Assembly: GCA_023382595.1 (NCBI GenBank) | Contig: JAHDWB010000001.1 | Location: 1,302,001 to 1,366,000 of the forward strand | DNA from: Anaerolineales bacterium | GTDB taxonomy: Bacteria > Chloroflexota > Anaerolineae > Anaerolineales > Villigracilaceae | Direction of reading: 5' to 3' | DNA: 64,000 bases | In this document: piece after piece, positions 43,576-52,599 of the stretch | How the letters are laid out: each line of letters begins with the position of its first letter | Position numbering within the stretch: position 1 is the first letter of the stretch | The notes under the pieces: model-generated | Told to the model about the DNA's origin: nothing | What the model saw: the letters and a program-made list of their open reading frames with translations, nothing else | Database searches by the model: none | Made by a program: the position numbers and the translations under genes

Positions 43576-43992
43576 ATGGCAGATCAAATTTTTCCCGAAC
43601 CGACGGTCGGTGTGTTCATCTTCAATCCCGATGGCGAGATATTGCTGGTCAGGAGCCACAAATGGCACGGCAAATATGTCGTGCCCGGCGGGCATGTGGA
43701 ACTGGGCGAGCGCATCGAGCAGGCGGCTGTCCGCGAGGCGAAGGAGGAGACGGGACTGGACATCTACGACCTGAAATTTGTCAATTTCCAGGAGTTCATC
43801 TACGATGAGTCTTTCTGGAAGAAACGCCACTTCATCTTCTTCGATTACGCCTGCAAAACGGATTCGCTCACAGTGGTGCTGAATGACGAGGCGCAGGAGC
43901 ATGTTTGGGTCAAGCCGGAGGCGGCTCTTCATCTGCCGGTGGATTCGTACACGCGCCGCTCCATCCAGAAGATCATGACCGGAAATTTGTGA
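43576..43992 (+). CDS. Nudix hydrolase
   Basis: The 138-residue protein has a complete Nudix box: GGHVELGERIEQAAVREAKE then ETGL. The N-terminus (PTVGVFIFNPDGEILLVRSH) is typical. It cleaves a nucleoside diphosphate linked to another group; which one is unknown. ATG 43576 is chosen because AAAGGATG precedes it; the 15 upstream codons come from a repeat. Confidence 0.9.
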   Translation: MADQIFPEPTVGVFIFNPDGEILLVRSHKWHGKYVVPGGHVELGERIEQAAVREAKEETGLDIYDLKFVNFQEFIYDESFWKKRHFIFFDYACKTDSLTVVLNDEAQEHVWVKPEAALHLPVDSYTRRSIQKIMTGNL

Positions 43993-44026
43993 CAAGTCTC
44001 CTCCAATTTACAGTTACGTTAGTCAG

Positions 44027-44055
44027 TTGCGCGGGCTGTGAAAACTGGGTAAGAT
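44027..44055 (+). promoter_or_regulatory. Promoter of the aminotransferase leader
   Basis: TTGCGC (44027-44032), 17 bases, TAAGAT (44050-44055), each matching four of six consensus bases. A transcript from about 44062 would have a leader of about 115 bases that includes an intrinsic terminator. Confidence 0.5.
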
Positions 44056-44064
44056 AAAGGGGCA

Positions 44065-44175
44065 ATGACCGGATTATCGGCGTTACATCGCTTTGGCGTA
44101 TTTCTGCCTGAGTCAGCGAGCCTGATGGGTATCAGCGTACCTGTCAGGCTTTTTTTATCTCTCTTCAAGGAGTAA
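44065..44175 (+). CDS. 36-codon leader peptide with 7 Leu codons
   Basis: An ATG at 44065, behind AAAGGGG, opens a frame of 36 codons ending in TAA at 44173, two bases before the aminotransferase ATG. The peptide has seven leucines (residues 4, 7, 14, 20, 29, 31, 33). The frame runs through the terminator hairpin at 44119-44157. Its position and ribosome site suggest a real regulatory leader; a peptide product has not been shown. Confidence 0.5.
   Translation: MTGLSALHRFGVFLPESASLMGISVPVRLFLSLFKE
44119..44157 (+). terminator. Attenuator-like intrinsic terminator in the aminotransferase leader
   Basis: AGCCTGA (44119) and TCAGGCT (44144), with an inner GGTA/TACC hairpin, followed by TTTTTTT. 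The stem lies 20 bases upstream of the aminotransferase start, inside its own leader. Confidence 0.8.
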
Positions 44176-44177
44176 AC

Positions 44178-45413
44178 ATGCAAACACCCTGGGAATATCG
44201 GTACGCGCACAGAATGCAAAGAATGGGAAGTTCCGTCATCCGCGAACTGCTGAAACTGACCGAACAACCCGACATCATTTCGTTTGCGGGGGGATTGCCC
44301 GCGCCGGAAGTCTTTCCTGTCAAGGAATTTCAGGAGGCGTGCAACCGCGTGTTGGAAACGCAGGGCGCGAAGGCTTTGCAATACAGCACCACGGAAGGAT
44401 ACCTGCCGTTGCGCGAGATGATCGCGCGTCACACGGCGCGCTACAGCGTGCCGATCACCGCCGATAATATCCTGATCACGTCCGGGTCGCAGCAGGCGCT
44501 GGATTTCATCGGGCGCCTGTTCATCAACCGCGGCGACTACATCGTGGTCGAGTCACCGACCTACCTCGGCGCATTGCAGGCGTGGAATTCGTACGGCGCG
44601 CAGTACATTTCCGTGCCTTCGGACGAGCACGGCATGATCGTGGATGAACTGGAAAAAGCGCTTCGCATCGGACCGAAGTTCATTTACGTGCTCCCGAACT
44701 TCCAGAACCCCTCCGGCTCGACTCTCAGCCTCGAACGCCGCGAGAAGCTGGTGGAACTGGCGGACAAATACGGCGTGCCGATCGTGGAGGACGATCCCTA
44801 CGGTCAGTTACGCTATGACGGCGAACATCTCCCGTCGGTCGTTTACATCGACGATCACTTCCGCAATGATGGGGAAGGCGAATACCGGGGCAACGTCATT
44901 TACCTGAGCACCTTCTCGAAACTGCTCGCGCCGGGTCTGCGGCTGGCGTGGGTGGTCGCGCCGCCCAACGTCATCCAGAAACTGGTGATGACCAAGCAAG
45001 CCGCCGACCTGCACACTTCGTCATTCAATCAGCATGTCGCATATGAAGTCGGCAAGGGCGGCTTCCTCGATGAACATGTCAAGGTCATCCGCGCCACATA
45101 CAAGGAACGCCGTGACGTCATGCTCGAAATGATGGACGAGATGTTCCCACCCGAAATGCGCTGGACCCGTCCGCAGGGCGGCATGTTCCTGTGGGGCATG
45201 ATGCCCGACGGTGTGGACGCGGCGGAGGTCTTGAAGATCGCCATTGATCGCAAGGTTGCATTCGTGCCCGGTGCGGCGTTCCACCCGAACGGCGGCGGTC
45301 AGAACACCATGCGCATCAACTTCTCCTACTCGAACCCGGATACCATCCGCGAGGGCATCACGCGCCTCGGCGCCACGCTCAAGGAAGTGTTAAAGAAGAA
45401 CGGTCACAAGTGA
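44178..45413 (+). CDS. PLP-dependent aminotransferase (LysN/2-aminoadipate type)
   Basis: The 411-residue class I/II aminotransferase has the fold-type I features DIISFAGGLPAPEVFP, ILITSGSQQALDFIGRLFIN, YVLPNFQNPSGSTLSLERRE, the PLP Lys in STFSKLLAPGLRLAW and the C-terminal MRINFSYSNP. It resembles the LysN family, which acts on 2-aminoadipate, leucine and related amino acids. It has its own promoter and a terminator-containing leader with seven Leu codons, suggesting regulation by an amino acid supply, possibly leucine. Confidence 0.9.
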   Translation: MQTPWEYRYAHRMQRMGSSVIRELLKLTEQPDIISFAGGLPAPEVFPVKEFQEACNRVLETQGAKALQYSTTEGYLPLREMIARHTARYSVPITADNILITSGSQQALDFIGRLFINRGDYIVVESPTYLGALQAWNSYGAQYISVPSDEHGMIVDELEKALRIGPKFIYVLPNFQNPSGSTLSLERREKLVELADKYGVPIVEDDPYGQLRYDGEHLPSVVYIDDHFRNDGEGEYRGNVIYLSTFSKLLAPGLRLAWVVAPPNVIQKLVMTKQAADLHTSSFNQHVAYEVGKGGFLDEHVKVIRATYKERRDVMLEMMDEMFPPEMRWTRPQGGMFLWGMMPDGVDAAEVLKIAIDRKVAFVPGAAFHPNGGGQNTMRINFSYSNPDTIREGITRLGATLKEVLKKNGHK

Positions 45414-45430
45414 TACGTCATTCATAGACA

Positions 45431-45469
45431 ACAAAAAGCGGCTTGCTTATTCTGCAAGCCGCTTTTTGT
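45431..45469. terminator. Bidirectional terminator between aminotransferase and malic enzyme
   Basis: ACAAAAAGCGGCTTGC-(7 nt)-GCAAGCCGCTTTTTGT: a 16-bp perfect stem with T-runs on both strands, between convergent genes. Confidence 0.92.
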
Positions 45470-45501
45470 TTATCCACGGTCTAGCGTCCACCGTCTACGG
45501 T

Positions 45502-46851
45502 CTATTCCTCCACATACGGCACATAATCCGCGCGGGCGATGCCTTGCTTGATCGCCATCTCCGCCACCGCGCGCGCGACGGCGAGATGCACCTTTTTATC
45601 CAACGGATTCGGCACCAGCTCGCCGTGCGGCGTCATCTCTGCAATGGTCTTCGCCGCTGCCAGATACATTTCGTGCGTGATGCGCGGCGCATAAGCATCC
45701 ACAGCGCCGCGGAAGATGCCGGGGAATCCCAACACATTGTTCACCGACTTGCCGTCCGCCGCAAATGCCGCGCCGCGTTCCATCGCCATATCGGGGTCGA
45801 TCTCCGGGTTCGGGTTCGACAGCGCAAGGATGATCTGCCCTTTGCGCACCATCTCCGGCTTGATCAGGTTTGGCGCGCCCGTTGTGGCGATCACAATATC
45901 ACATGCCGCCATAATGTCGTTCAGGTTGGATTTAATCCCGCCTTCGGATTCAAAGCGCACCAGCGCATCGGGATTCAAATCCGCGCCGTGGACCGGGTTC
46001 CCAGTCAGACGCATCAACATCCGACCGATGGCATGACCAGCCGCCCCCAGCCCGATCTGCCCGATGACCGCCTTGTTCAAGTCCGTGCCGGTCTCGCGCG
46101 TGGCGACCATCAACGCCGCTGTGGTGACCACCGCCGTGCCGTGCTGGTCGTCGTGCATGACCGGGATATCCAGCATGGCTTGCAGCCGTTCCTCGATCTC
46201 AAAACAGCGCGGCGCGGAGATGTCCTCCAGTTGAATGGCGGCGAAGGTCGGTGCGATGGCGGCAACCGCCTGGACGATCTCGTCCGGGTCTTTGGTGTTG
46301 AGCAGGATCGGAATACCCGAAAGACCGACCAGCGTTTCCATCAACATGGCTTTGCCTTCCATCACGGGCATGCCCCCCAGCGGACCGATGTCGCCCAGCC
46401 CCAGCACCGCCGTCCCGTCGGTGACGATGGCGACCATATGGCTGATGCTGGTGTACAGCCGCGCCTGTGACGGGTCTTTCGCGATACGCAGACAGACTTC
46501 CGCCACGCCGGGCGTATAGACGCGCCGCAGGGTGGTCAGCGATTCGATGGGATAGCGCGAACGGATGGCGATCTTCCCCTTTTGGTGCAGTTCCAGCACC
46601 TCGTCACGGACTTCGATGACCTTGGTATCCTCCATTTTTTCCATCGCCTGCAAAACCGCCATGAGGCTTTGTTCATCGTCCGCGGTTACGGTGATGTCGC
46701 GCACCACGTGCTGTGACGTTTCGGTCAGCAGCATGAGGCTGCCCGTATTCCCGCCCGCTTCGGCGATGGCTGTCAGTAATTTGGCGAGCACGCCTTTTTT
46801 CTGTGAGTTCCGCACGCGCACAATGCGCATGATCTTTCGTTCCCAAGCCAT
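45502..46851 (-). CDS. NAD-dependent malic enzyme with N-terminal ACT domain
   Basis: The 449-residue protein has an N-terminal ACT regulatory domain (about 10-90, IVRVRNSQKKGVLAKLLTAI) and the malic enzyme core: RRVYTPGVAEVCLRIA, IVTDGTAVLGLGDIGPLGG, HDDQHGTAVVTTAAL, the Rossmann GQIGLGAAGHAIG and SNPNPEIDP. It converts malate to pyruvate, CO2 and NAD(P)H. AAAGGAGAACCTC precedes ATG 46851; the upstream 23 codons are not conserved-looking. A 10-bp stem-loop (46889-46913) lies upstream. Confidence 0.93.
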   Translation of the reverse strand: MAWERKIMRIVRVRNSQKKGVLAKLLTAIAEAGGNTGSLMLLTETSQHVVRDITVTADDEQSLMAVLQAMEKMEDTKVIEVRDEVLELHQKGKIAIRSRYPIESLTTLRRVYTPGVAEVCLRIAKDPSQARLYTSISHMVAIVTDGTAVLGLGDIGPLGGMPVMEGKAMLMETLVGLSGIPILLNTKDPDEIVQAVAAIAPTFAAIQLEDISAPRCFEIEERLQAMLDIPVMHDDQHGTAVVTTAALMVATRETGTDLNKAVIGQIGLGAAGHAIGRMLMRLTGNPVHGADLNPDALVRFESEGGIKSNLNDIMAACDIVIATTGAPNLIKPEMVRKGQIILALSNPNPEIDPDMAMERGAAFAADGKSVNNVLGFPGIFRGAVDAYAPRITHEMYLAAAKTIAEMTPHGELVPNPLDKKVHLAVARAVAEMAIKQGIARADYVPYVEE

Positions 46852-46888
46852 GAGGTTCTCCTTTTCGTCCACACCCATTTTAACGCGA

Positions 46889-46913
46889 ATGCCGCGAAAA
46901 CGATTCGCGGCAT
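46889..46913 (-). other. Stem-loop between HAD and malic enzyme genes
   Basis: ATGCCGCGAA-AACGA-TTCGCGGCAT: a perfect 10-bp stem without a T-run, between two genes on the minus strand. It may weaken transcription from one to the next. Confidence 0.5.
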
Positions 46914-46938
46914 GGGTCATGAAGGGTTAAGACGACTG

Positions 46939-47661
46939 TCACTTTAACAGGTCGGGCAATTCCACAAAGGATTGGATCACGGCGCACTCGGCGTCGGGGA
47001 AGAGCGTGCCCGGGTCGTACAGGACAGGCGTCAGCCCGGCGCGATGCGAACCGACGATGTCGGCATAGTAGTTGTCGCCGATGTACATCGTCTCCTGCGC
47101 GGACGTGCCAGCCAGCTCCAATCCGCGTTCGAAGATGCGCGGATCGGGCTTGAAGGCGTTGATCTCCCCGGCGGCAAGCGAGAAACCGAAATACGGGTCA
47201 AGGCTCAGGCTTTTCAGTTCTTCATGGTAGGGTTCGTCGCGGTTGGAGACCACGCCGAGGATGTAGCCCTCATCCTTGAGCGTTGCCAGCACGAACGGGA
47301 CCTCCTCAGGGACATACACTTCGGGCTTGTAATTTTCGCCCATGTGCGCCGACACATCCGGCGCGATCTCAGCCGCCTGCGGATGATGCATGCCAAGCGC
47401 CACCAGCCGCCGCTTCGAATAGTTGACCCAGAACTCGCCTTCATCCTTGTAGAGTTTTTTATCCTGCTGGATCTCGAGCGAGTTGGCGAAGTAGAAATGC
47501 TCCCAGCGTTCGGCGCGGGTTTTCTCCTCGTCCGAGAAATGCAGTCCGCGGCTGGCGAGGTAGTCCATGAACACCTGCACGCCGGTGGGAAAATGGTGGC
47601 GCAGGGTGTTGTCCAGGTCGAACAGAATGGCTTTGATGGGGTTCCCGTTTCGATGGTTCAT
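46939..47661 (-). CDS. HAD-family phosphatase
   Basis: The 240-residue protein has HAD motif I (ILFDLDNTL, Asp nucleophile), motif II (VVSNRDEPYH), Lys in NAFKPDPRIFERGLEL and motif IV (YIGDNYYADIVGSHRAGL). It removes phosphate from an unknown small metabolite. It starts eight bases after the moaA stop, so the two are co-transcribed. Confidence 0.9.
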   Translation of the reverse strand: MNHRNGNPIKAILFDLDNTLRHHFPTGVQVFMDYLASRGLHFSDEEKTRAERWEHFYFANSLEIQQDKKLYKDEGEFWVNYSKRRLVALGMHHPQAAEIAPDVSAHMGENYKPEVYVPEEVPFVLATLKDEGYILGVVSNRDEPYHEELKSLSLDPYFGFSLAAGEINAFKPDPRIFERGLELAGTSAQETMYIGDNYYADIVGSHRAGLTPVLYDPGTLFPDAECAVIQSFVELPDLLK

Positions 47662-47669
47662 GAGTTGGT

Positions 47670-48674
47670 TTACCCGCCGATGTGTGACATTTCCACTTTG
47701 GGCAGCGGAATCGTATTTTCGCTTCGGATCTCGGAGTAGCGGTCGGCGCGTTTGCCCCACACCTTCGCGATCATGTCGGAGATCTCTTCGTCGCTCGCGC
47801 CGCCCCTCAGCAGGTCGCGGAAGTCGTGCCCCTTAATGGCGAACAGACAGGTGTACAGCTTCCCCTCCGCGGAGAGACGCGCGCGGTTGCAGTCGCGGCA
47901 GAACGCCTGCGTGACCGATGCGATCACACCGACCTCGCCGCGTCCGTCTTTGTAGCGCCAGCGTTCCGCCACCTCGCCGCGGTAGTTCGGGTCCACCGGC
48001 TCGACGGGCATTTCGGTGTTGATGATGCTGATGATCTCCTTCGCGCTGACCACATCGTCCATGCGCCAGCCGTTGGTACTGCCCACGTCCATGAACTCGA
48101 TGAAGCGCAGGATGTAGCCCTTCTCGCGGAAGAAACGCGCCATCGGCAGGATGCTGGATTCGTTCACGCCGCGCTTGACCACCATGTTGACCTTGATCGG
48201 CGTCAGCCCGGCTTCCGCGGCGGCGTCCATGCCTTCGATCACCTTCTCCACCGGGAAATCCACATCGTTCATCGACTTGAAGACTTCATTATCCAGCGAG
48301 TCCAAACTCACGGTCACACGCTTCAATCCTGCGTCCTTGAGCTGTTTGGCAAAACGCGGCAGCAGGGAACCGTTCGTCGTCATCGTCAGGTCAAGGTCGG
48401 GGATCTCCGCCAGCATTGCGATCAGGTCGGGGAAATCCTTGCGCACCAGCGGCTCGCCGCCCGTCAGGCGGATCTTCTTCACCCCGTGCGAGACGAACAC
48501 CCGCGCCAGCCGCGTGATCTCCTCATAGGTCAGGATCTGCTCATGGAGCAGGAACTTGTAATTCGAGCCGAAGACCTCCTTCGGCATGCAATACACACAG
48601 CGGAAATTGCACCGGTCGGTGACGGAAATTCGCAGATCGCGCAGGGGACGGTCAAGGGTATCAAACAAGGTCAT
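47670..48674 (-). CDS. moaA: GTP 3',8-cyclase (molybdenum cofactor step 1)
   Basis: The 334-residue radical-SAM protein has CxxxCxxC at Cys22, 26, 29, [13 protein letters not shown] (the SAM motif), [12 protein letters not shown], the C-terminal second cluster ([20 protein letters not shown]) and the essential C-terminal Gly-Gly. It turns GTP into 3',8-cyclo-7,8-dihydro-GTP, first step to molybdopterin. No other moa gene is in the window. Confidence 0.97.
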   Translation of the reverse strand: MTLFDTLDRPLRDLRISVTDRCNFRCVYCMPKEVFGSNYKFLLHEQILTYEEITRLARVFVSHGVKKIRLTGGEPLVRKDFPDLIAMLAEIPDLDLTMTTNGSLLPRFAKQLKDAGLKRVTVSLDSLDNEVFKSMNDVDFPVEKVIEGMDAAAEAGLTPIKVNMVVKRGVNESSILPMARFFREKGYILRFIEFMDVGSTNGWRMDDVVSAKEIISIINTEMPVEPVDPNYRGEVAERWRYKDGRGEVGVIASVTQAFCRDCNRARLSAEGKLYTCLFAIKGHDFRDLLRGGASDEEISDMIAKVWGKRADRYSEIRSENTIPLPKVEMSHIGG

Positions 48675-48760
48675 TGGGTCTGCCTTTGAAAAATAAGGAA
48701 CCTTTCAAGGGGTTGAACACGGATTATAACAACTTATGGGCAAATCGGCGGTTCTCCCGA

Positions 48761-48790
48761 TTGACAGGACAGGTTTAGACGTGCTATCAT
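48761..48790 (+). promoter_or_regulatory. Consensus-like promoter of the PIN/TRAM gene
   Basis: TTGACA (48761-48766), 18 bases, TATCAT (48785-48790), about 30 bases before the start codon. Confidence 0.75.
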
Positions 48791-48819
48791 CGTTTAATTA
48801 TTTCACAAGGAGTTATTCC

Positions 48820-49896
48820 ATGAGTTTTGAATTCATTCTCCGCCTGGTTGGAATGTTCGTATTCGGAATTATCGGCGGATATTGGGGATTTGACCTCGCA
48901 AGATTTGCCCCGGATGACGTCGTCCGCACCACGCTGGTCTTTGGGCTGGTCGGCGCGCTCGCAGGCTTGATCCTTACCCCGTACTTTACCACCCGCCCCG
49001 CGCGGACGCTGCGCTCCCTGCTCGGCAGGCTCGCCGCAGAGAGCCTCTTCGCCGGGTTGATCGGTCTCGTCGTCGGCTTGCTCATCGCCGCCCTGCTGGC
49101 GTTCCCGCTGTCCCTTTTGCCGGAACCGTTCAGTCAGATCCTGCCCTTCATCGGCGTTTTGATCTTCTCCTATCTGGGCATTTCGATCTTCGTCATGCGG
49201 CAGGGAGATATCATGGGCTTGCTCAGCACCCTGAGCGGACGCAACGAGGGCGGCGGCTCCACCTCGTGGACAAACCTCAACCGCACCATCCTGCTCGACA
49301 CCAGCGTCATCATCGACGGGCGCGTCGCGGACATTGCCAAGACCGGCTTCCTGCCCGGCACCCTGCTCATCCCGCGCTTCGTCCTGAACGAACTGCAATA
49401 CATCGCCGACTCCCCGGACGGGATGCGCCGTCAGCGCGGCAGGCGCGGCATGGAAGTGCTCTCCGAACTGCAGAAACTGCCCAACGTCCTTGTCCGCATC
49501 TCAGACATCAACGTCGAAGGCGTGCGCGAAGTGGACGACAAACTGGTCGTGCTTGCCAAACAGCTCAAATGCCCCGTGCTCACCAACGACTACAACCTCA
49601 ACCGCGTTGCCGAACTGCAGGGCGTGACCGTGCTCAACATCAACGAACTGGCGAACGCCGTCAAATCCGTCGTTCTGCCCGGCGAAGTCCTGCGCATCAA
49701 CATCATACAGGAAGGCAAGGAACACGGACAGGGCGTCGGCTACATGGATGACGGCACGATGGTCGTGGTCGAGAACGGCAGGGAATTCATCGGCGAATAC
49801 ATGGAAGTCAACATCACCAAGGTCCTCCAGACCGCCGCCGGACGCATGATCTTCGGGCGCGTGGACGAAGACCACGTCAAAAAGAGCAAGAAGTAA
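48820..49896 (+). CDS. Membrane PIN/TRAM-domain protein (YacL-like)
   Basis: The 358-residue protein has four N-terminal membrane helices (about 1-120) and a PIN nuclease domain (LLDTSVIIDGRVADIAKTG, MRRQRGRRGMEVLSELQKL, LVVLAKQLKCPVLTNDYNLN), then a TRAM domain (IIQEGKEHGQGVGYMDDGTM). This is the YacL architecture; PIN acidic residues are in place, so RNA cleavage is possible but not shown. In B. subtilis yacL lies near cysS and rlmB, as it does here. AAGGAGTTATTCC precedes ATG 48820. Confidence 0.9.
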   Translation: MSFEFILRLVGMFVFGIIGGYWGFDLARFAPDDVVRTTLVFGLVGALAGLILTPYFTTRPARTLRSLLGRLAAESLFAGLIGLVVGLLIAALLAFPLSLLPEPFSQILPFIGVLIFSYLGISIFVMRQGDIMGLLSTLSGRNEGGGSTSWTNLNRTILLDTSVIIDGRVADIAKTGFLPGTLLIPRFVLNELQYIADSPDGMRRQRGRRGMEVLSELQKLPNVLVRISDINVEGVREVDDKLVVLAKQLKCPVLTNDYNLNRVAELQGVTVLNINELANAVKSVVLPGEVLRINIIQEGKEHGQGVGYMDDGTMVVVENGREFIGEYMEVNITKVLQTAAGRMIFGRVDEDHVKKSKK

Positions 49897-49921
49897 TAAT
49901 CCGCAGAAACAGTCACCAGCC

Positions 49922-49951
49922 AACAGGACGCCTGAAGCGTCCTGTTTTTTT
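49922..49951 (+). terminator. Rho-independent terminator after PIN/TRAM gene
   Basis: AACAGGACGC-CTGAA-GCGTCCTGTT followed by TTTTTT: a 10-bp stem with T-run, 26 bases after the stop. Confidence 0.93.
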
Positions 49952-49964
49952 ATCCATTTGTCCC

Positions 49965-49989
49965 TTTCATCTGTGTGCATCTGTGGTTA
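49965..49989. repeat. CATCTGTG(TG)CATCTGTGG partial dispersed repeat, copy 3
   Basis: Half of the CCACAGAT-type repeat, read on the other strand, directly upstream of cysS. The full copy at 43504 is longer. Confidence 0.5.
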
Positions 49990-49999
49990 AAATAGAAGT

Positions 50000-51397
50000 A
50001 TGCTCAAAATCTACAACACCCTCTCCCGCAAAACCGAAGAATTCCAGACCCTCGAACCCGGCAAAGTCAAAATGTACGTCTGCGGCGTCACCGTCTACAA
50101 CGACGCGCACGTCGGACACGCCATGTCTGCCATCGTCTTCGACATCATCCGCCGCTACCTCGAATACCGCGGATACAACGTCAAGCACGTCATGAACTAC
50201 ACCGACGTGGACGACAAGATCATCAACCGCGCCAACCAGCTTGGCGAAGACCCGCTCAAACTATCCGCACGCTACATCGAAGATTACGCCAATGACCTCA
50301 AGAGCCTGAACGTCCTGCCTGCCACCTCCAACCCACAGGTCAGCACCACCATGCCGCTCATCATCGAATTCATTCAGGGACTCATCCAAAAGGAACATGC
50401 CTACGCCGCGGAAAATGGCGACGTGTACTTCCGCATCCTGAGCGACGAAGATTACGGTCGCCTCTCCGGGCGCAAACTCGACGACATGCAGGCGGGCGCG
50501 CGCATTGAGATCGGCGAGCAAAAAGAACACCCCATGGACTTCGCGCTCTGGAAAGCCGCCAAGCCCGGTGAGATCTCATGGGACAGCCCCTGGGGCAAGG
50601 GTCGCCCCGGCTGGCACATCGAATGCTCAGCCATGAACCTCGCCGAACTCGGCGAACAGATCGACATCCACGGCGGCGGCAACGACCTGATCTTCCCGCA
50701 CCACGAAAACGAGATCGCCCAAAGCGAAAGCTACACCGGCAAGGAATTCTCGCGCTACTGGATCCACAACGGCATGTTGCAACTCGGCGGCGAGAAAATG
50801 TCCAAGAGCATCGGCAACATCATCAGCATCAAGGAATTTCTCTCCAAGCGTTCTTCCGATGTCATGCGCATGTTGGTCCTGAACGGGACCTATCGCGCGC
50901 CGCTCATGTTCAATGACGATACCCTCGACGCCGCCGAAAAGAACGTCGAACGCCTCAAGTCCGCGCTCAAACCTGCCTCCCCCTCCGCAAGCGGACTCGT
51001 CGGTGACGCCTTCTCCGTGCTCGACGCCACCCGCGTCACCGCCCAGACCAACTTCACCGAAGCCATGGACAGCGACTTCAACACTGCTGGCGCAGTCGCC
51101 GCGCTGTTCGAACTCGTCAAAGCCATCAACACCGCGCGTGACAACGGTGCGACCAATGAACAACTCGAACCCGTGCAGAAGGTCTTCCGCGAATTGACCG
51201 GCGTCCTCGGTCTGACGCTCGAAGACAAAAAAGGCTCGGGTGAACAGGACGCACAGGTCGAGGTACTGATCGCCGAACGCACCGAAGCCCGCAAACAAAA
51301 GAATTGGGCGCGCTCGGACGAACTCCGCGACCAACTCAAAGCGATGGGCGTCGTCATCGAAGACACCAAAGACGGCACCACCTGGAAATGGGGCTAA
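50000..51397 (+). CDS. cysS: Cysteinyl-tRNA synthetase
   Basis: The 465-residue protein has the class I HIGH motif as [13 protein letters not shown], zinc ligand in [10 protein letters not shown], the KMSKS motif [10 protein letters not shown] and the usual length for bacterial CysS. It charges tRNA-Cys. It lies between a YacL-like gene and rlmB in the same direction. Two palindromic repeats follow it. Confidence 0.98.
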   Translation: MLKIYNTLSRKTEEFQTLEPGKVKMYVCGVTVYNDAHVGHAMSAIVFDIIRRYLEYRGYNVKHVMNYTDVDDKIINRANQLGEDPLKLSARYIEDYANDLKSLNVLPATSNPQVSTTMPLIIEFIQGLIQKEHAYAAENGDVYFRILSDEDYGRLSGRKLDDMQAGARIEIGEQKEHPMDFALWKAAKPGEISWDSPWGKGRPGWHIECSAMNLAELGEQIDIHGGGNDLIFPHHENEIAQSESYTGKEFSRYWIHNGMLQLGGEKMSKSIGNIISIKEFLSKRSSDVMRMLVLNGTYRAPLMFNDDTLDAAEKNVERLKSALKPASPSASGLVGDAFSVLDATRVTAQTNFTEAMDSDFNTAGAVAALFELVKAINTARDNGATNEQLEPVQKVFRELTGVLGLTLEDKKGSGEQDAQVEVLIAERTEARKQKNWARSDELRDQLKAMGVVIEDTKDGTTWKWG

Positions 51398-51408
51398 CTA
51401 AAACCCTA

Positions 51409-51430
51409 CGGGCGGGGTCATCCCCGCCCG
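51409..51430. repeat. CGGGCGGGG palindromic repeat, copy 3
   Basis: CGGGCGGGG-TCAT-CCCCGCCCG, 9-bp arms, 12 bases after cysS; a variant of the AGGGGCG family. Confidence 0.7.
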
Positions 51431-51445
51431 AAAACCATCCCGTAG

Positions 51446-51465
51446 GGGCGACGCATGCGTCGCCC
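51446..51465. repeat. GGGCGACGCATGCGTCGCCC perfect palindrome, copy 4
   Basis: A perfect 20-bp palindrome flanked by CCGTAG and TTT, matching the radA-leader copy at 18154 almost base for base. It may help terminate cysS. Confidence 0.85.
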
Positions 51466-51567
51466 TTTAAATACATCCACTTTCCGCCTTCTCCCAACTC
51501 AGAAACCGCTTAAAGACCTGCTCTCCCTTTGATATATCTGTATGACTTCTCCCGCCAGGAAAGGTAC

Positions 51568-52428
51568 TCACTCCCCTTTTCGAAACTCAACCATCTCCAC
51601 TGTGCTGACGATGGGCATTTCCATTTCCTGCGCGCTGAAAAAGATGGTCGTCCGATCCACCTCCGCACGGACGAGGCCGACAAACGGCTCGTACCATTGA
51701 GTGACGTACACCGTTATGAAACTGCCTGCCGTGCCGGTCGGCAGGAACAGGGTGGCGGGAAACGAAAACGTGTGCTGAACCTTCAACACCTGCGGATACT
51801 CCCCGGCAGGAACGGTCACTGCTTCGCGGGTTCCATCCGTTGCAAAGGACAGGTCGATGAACGACGACTCCAGCACGTACAGGGATTGTCCACCCAGCGG
51901 ATTCTTTACATGCGCCTGATCTTCGGTCAGGTAGTTCACCTCCCAATTCATTGTCCAATCGTTTTCAAGGAATAACTGGTAGCTGGGGGCGTACATGCCG
52001 GTGTCGTGATAAGTATTGAAATCCTCTTCCAGATAGTCCGAAAAGATCATGCTGACCACGAACAATGGGAAATTCTCGACGCCCCCGTCAACACATACTA
52101 CCGGCTCGGTCACTGTGACGTTATTCTTCCGGTCTGTGAATTCCACCGTTGCAATGATGTTGGCTTTTTCTTCAACCTTCAGCGATCTCAAGTCAAAAAG
52201 CGATTCCCCGCCTGCGCTGGTGACGCGATAGGTCCATGCATTGCCTGCCGTCAATGGCAGGAGCGGGCTGTCACAGGGTCCGTTTGGAATTGGTGTGGGT
52301 GTAGGGGTAATGGTCGGGAGAATCGTTGGGGCGGGCGACGCAGTCGCTGGAACAACTGGCGGTGCGGTGGTCGTCATGGTACAAGCGCTAAGAACCAATA
52401 ATAAGAACAGGGACAGGTTCCTTTTCAT
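51568..52428 (-). CDS. Secreted lipoprotein, unknown function
   Basis: The 286-residue lipoprotein (lipobox LVLSAC) has a spacer of Thr/Pro repeats and a mature domain beginning DSPLLPLTAGNAWTYRVTSA, which resembles the start of many extracytoplasmic proteins that report a 'total score' of repeats, but I do not recognise the family. It is on the opposite strand to its neighbours cysS and rlmB. GGAAGGAGAACAAGCC precedes the start. Confidence 0.78.
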   Translation of the reverse strand: MKRNLSLFLLLVLSACTMTTTAPPVVPATASPAPTILPTITPTPTPIPNGPCDSPLLPLTAGNAWTYRVTSAGGESLFDLRSLKVEEKANIIATVEFTDRKNNVTVTEPVVCVDGGVENFPLFVVSMIFSDYLEEDFNTYHDTGMYAPSYQLFLENDWTMNWEVNYLTEDQAHVKNPLGGQSLYVLESSFIDLSFATDGTREAVTVPAGEYPQVLKVQHTFSFPATLFLPTGTAGSFITVYVTQWYEPFVGLVRAEVDRTTIFFSAQEMEMPIVSTVEMVEFRKGE

Positions 52429-52599
52429 GGCTTGTTCTCCTTCCTGTCATTAACATTGTACAACGCCGCCATGGACATTGCACGTGACAAAACACATGAC
52501 CTATTAATTTGCAGTCAACCGACTTTCCACCTTCCACTTTCCCATCACCAACCACCCGCCCCCCATGTCCCCCCTCGTTATCAAGTAAAATCAACCCGT

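Noticed and set aside
43993-44178. Known riboswitch class in the aminotransferase leader
   Set aside because: I compared it by eye with lysine, SAM, THF, cobalamin and fluoride consensus elements and saw no match.
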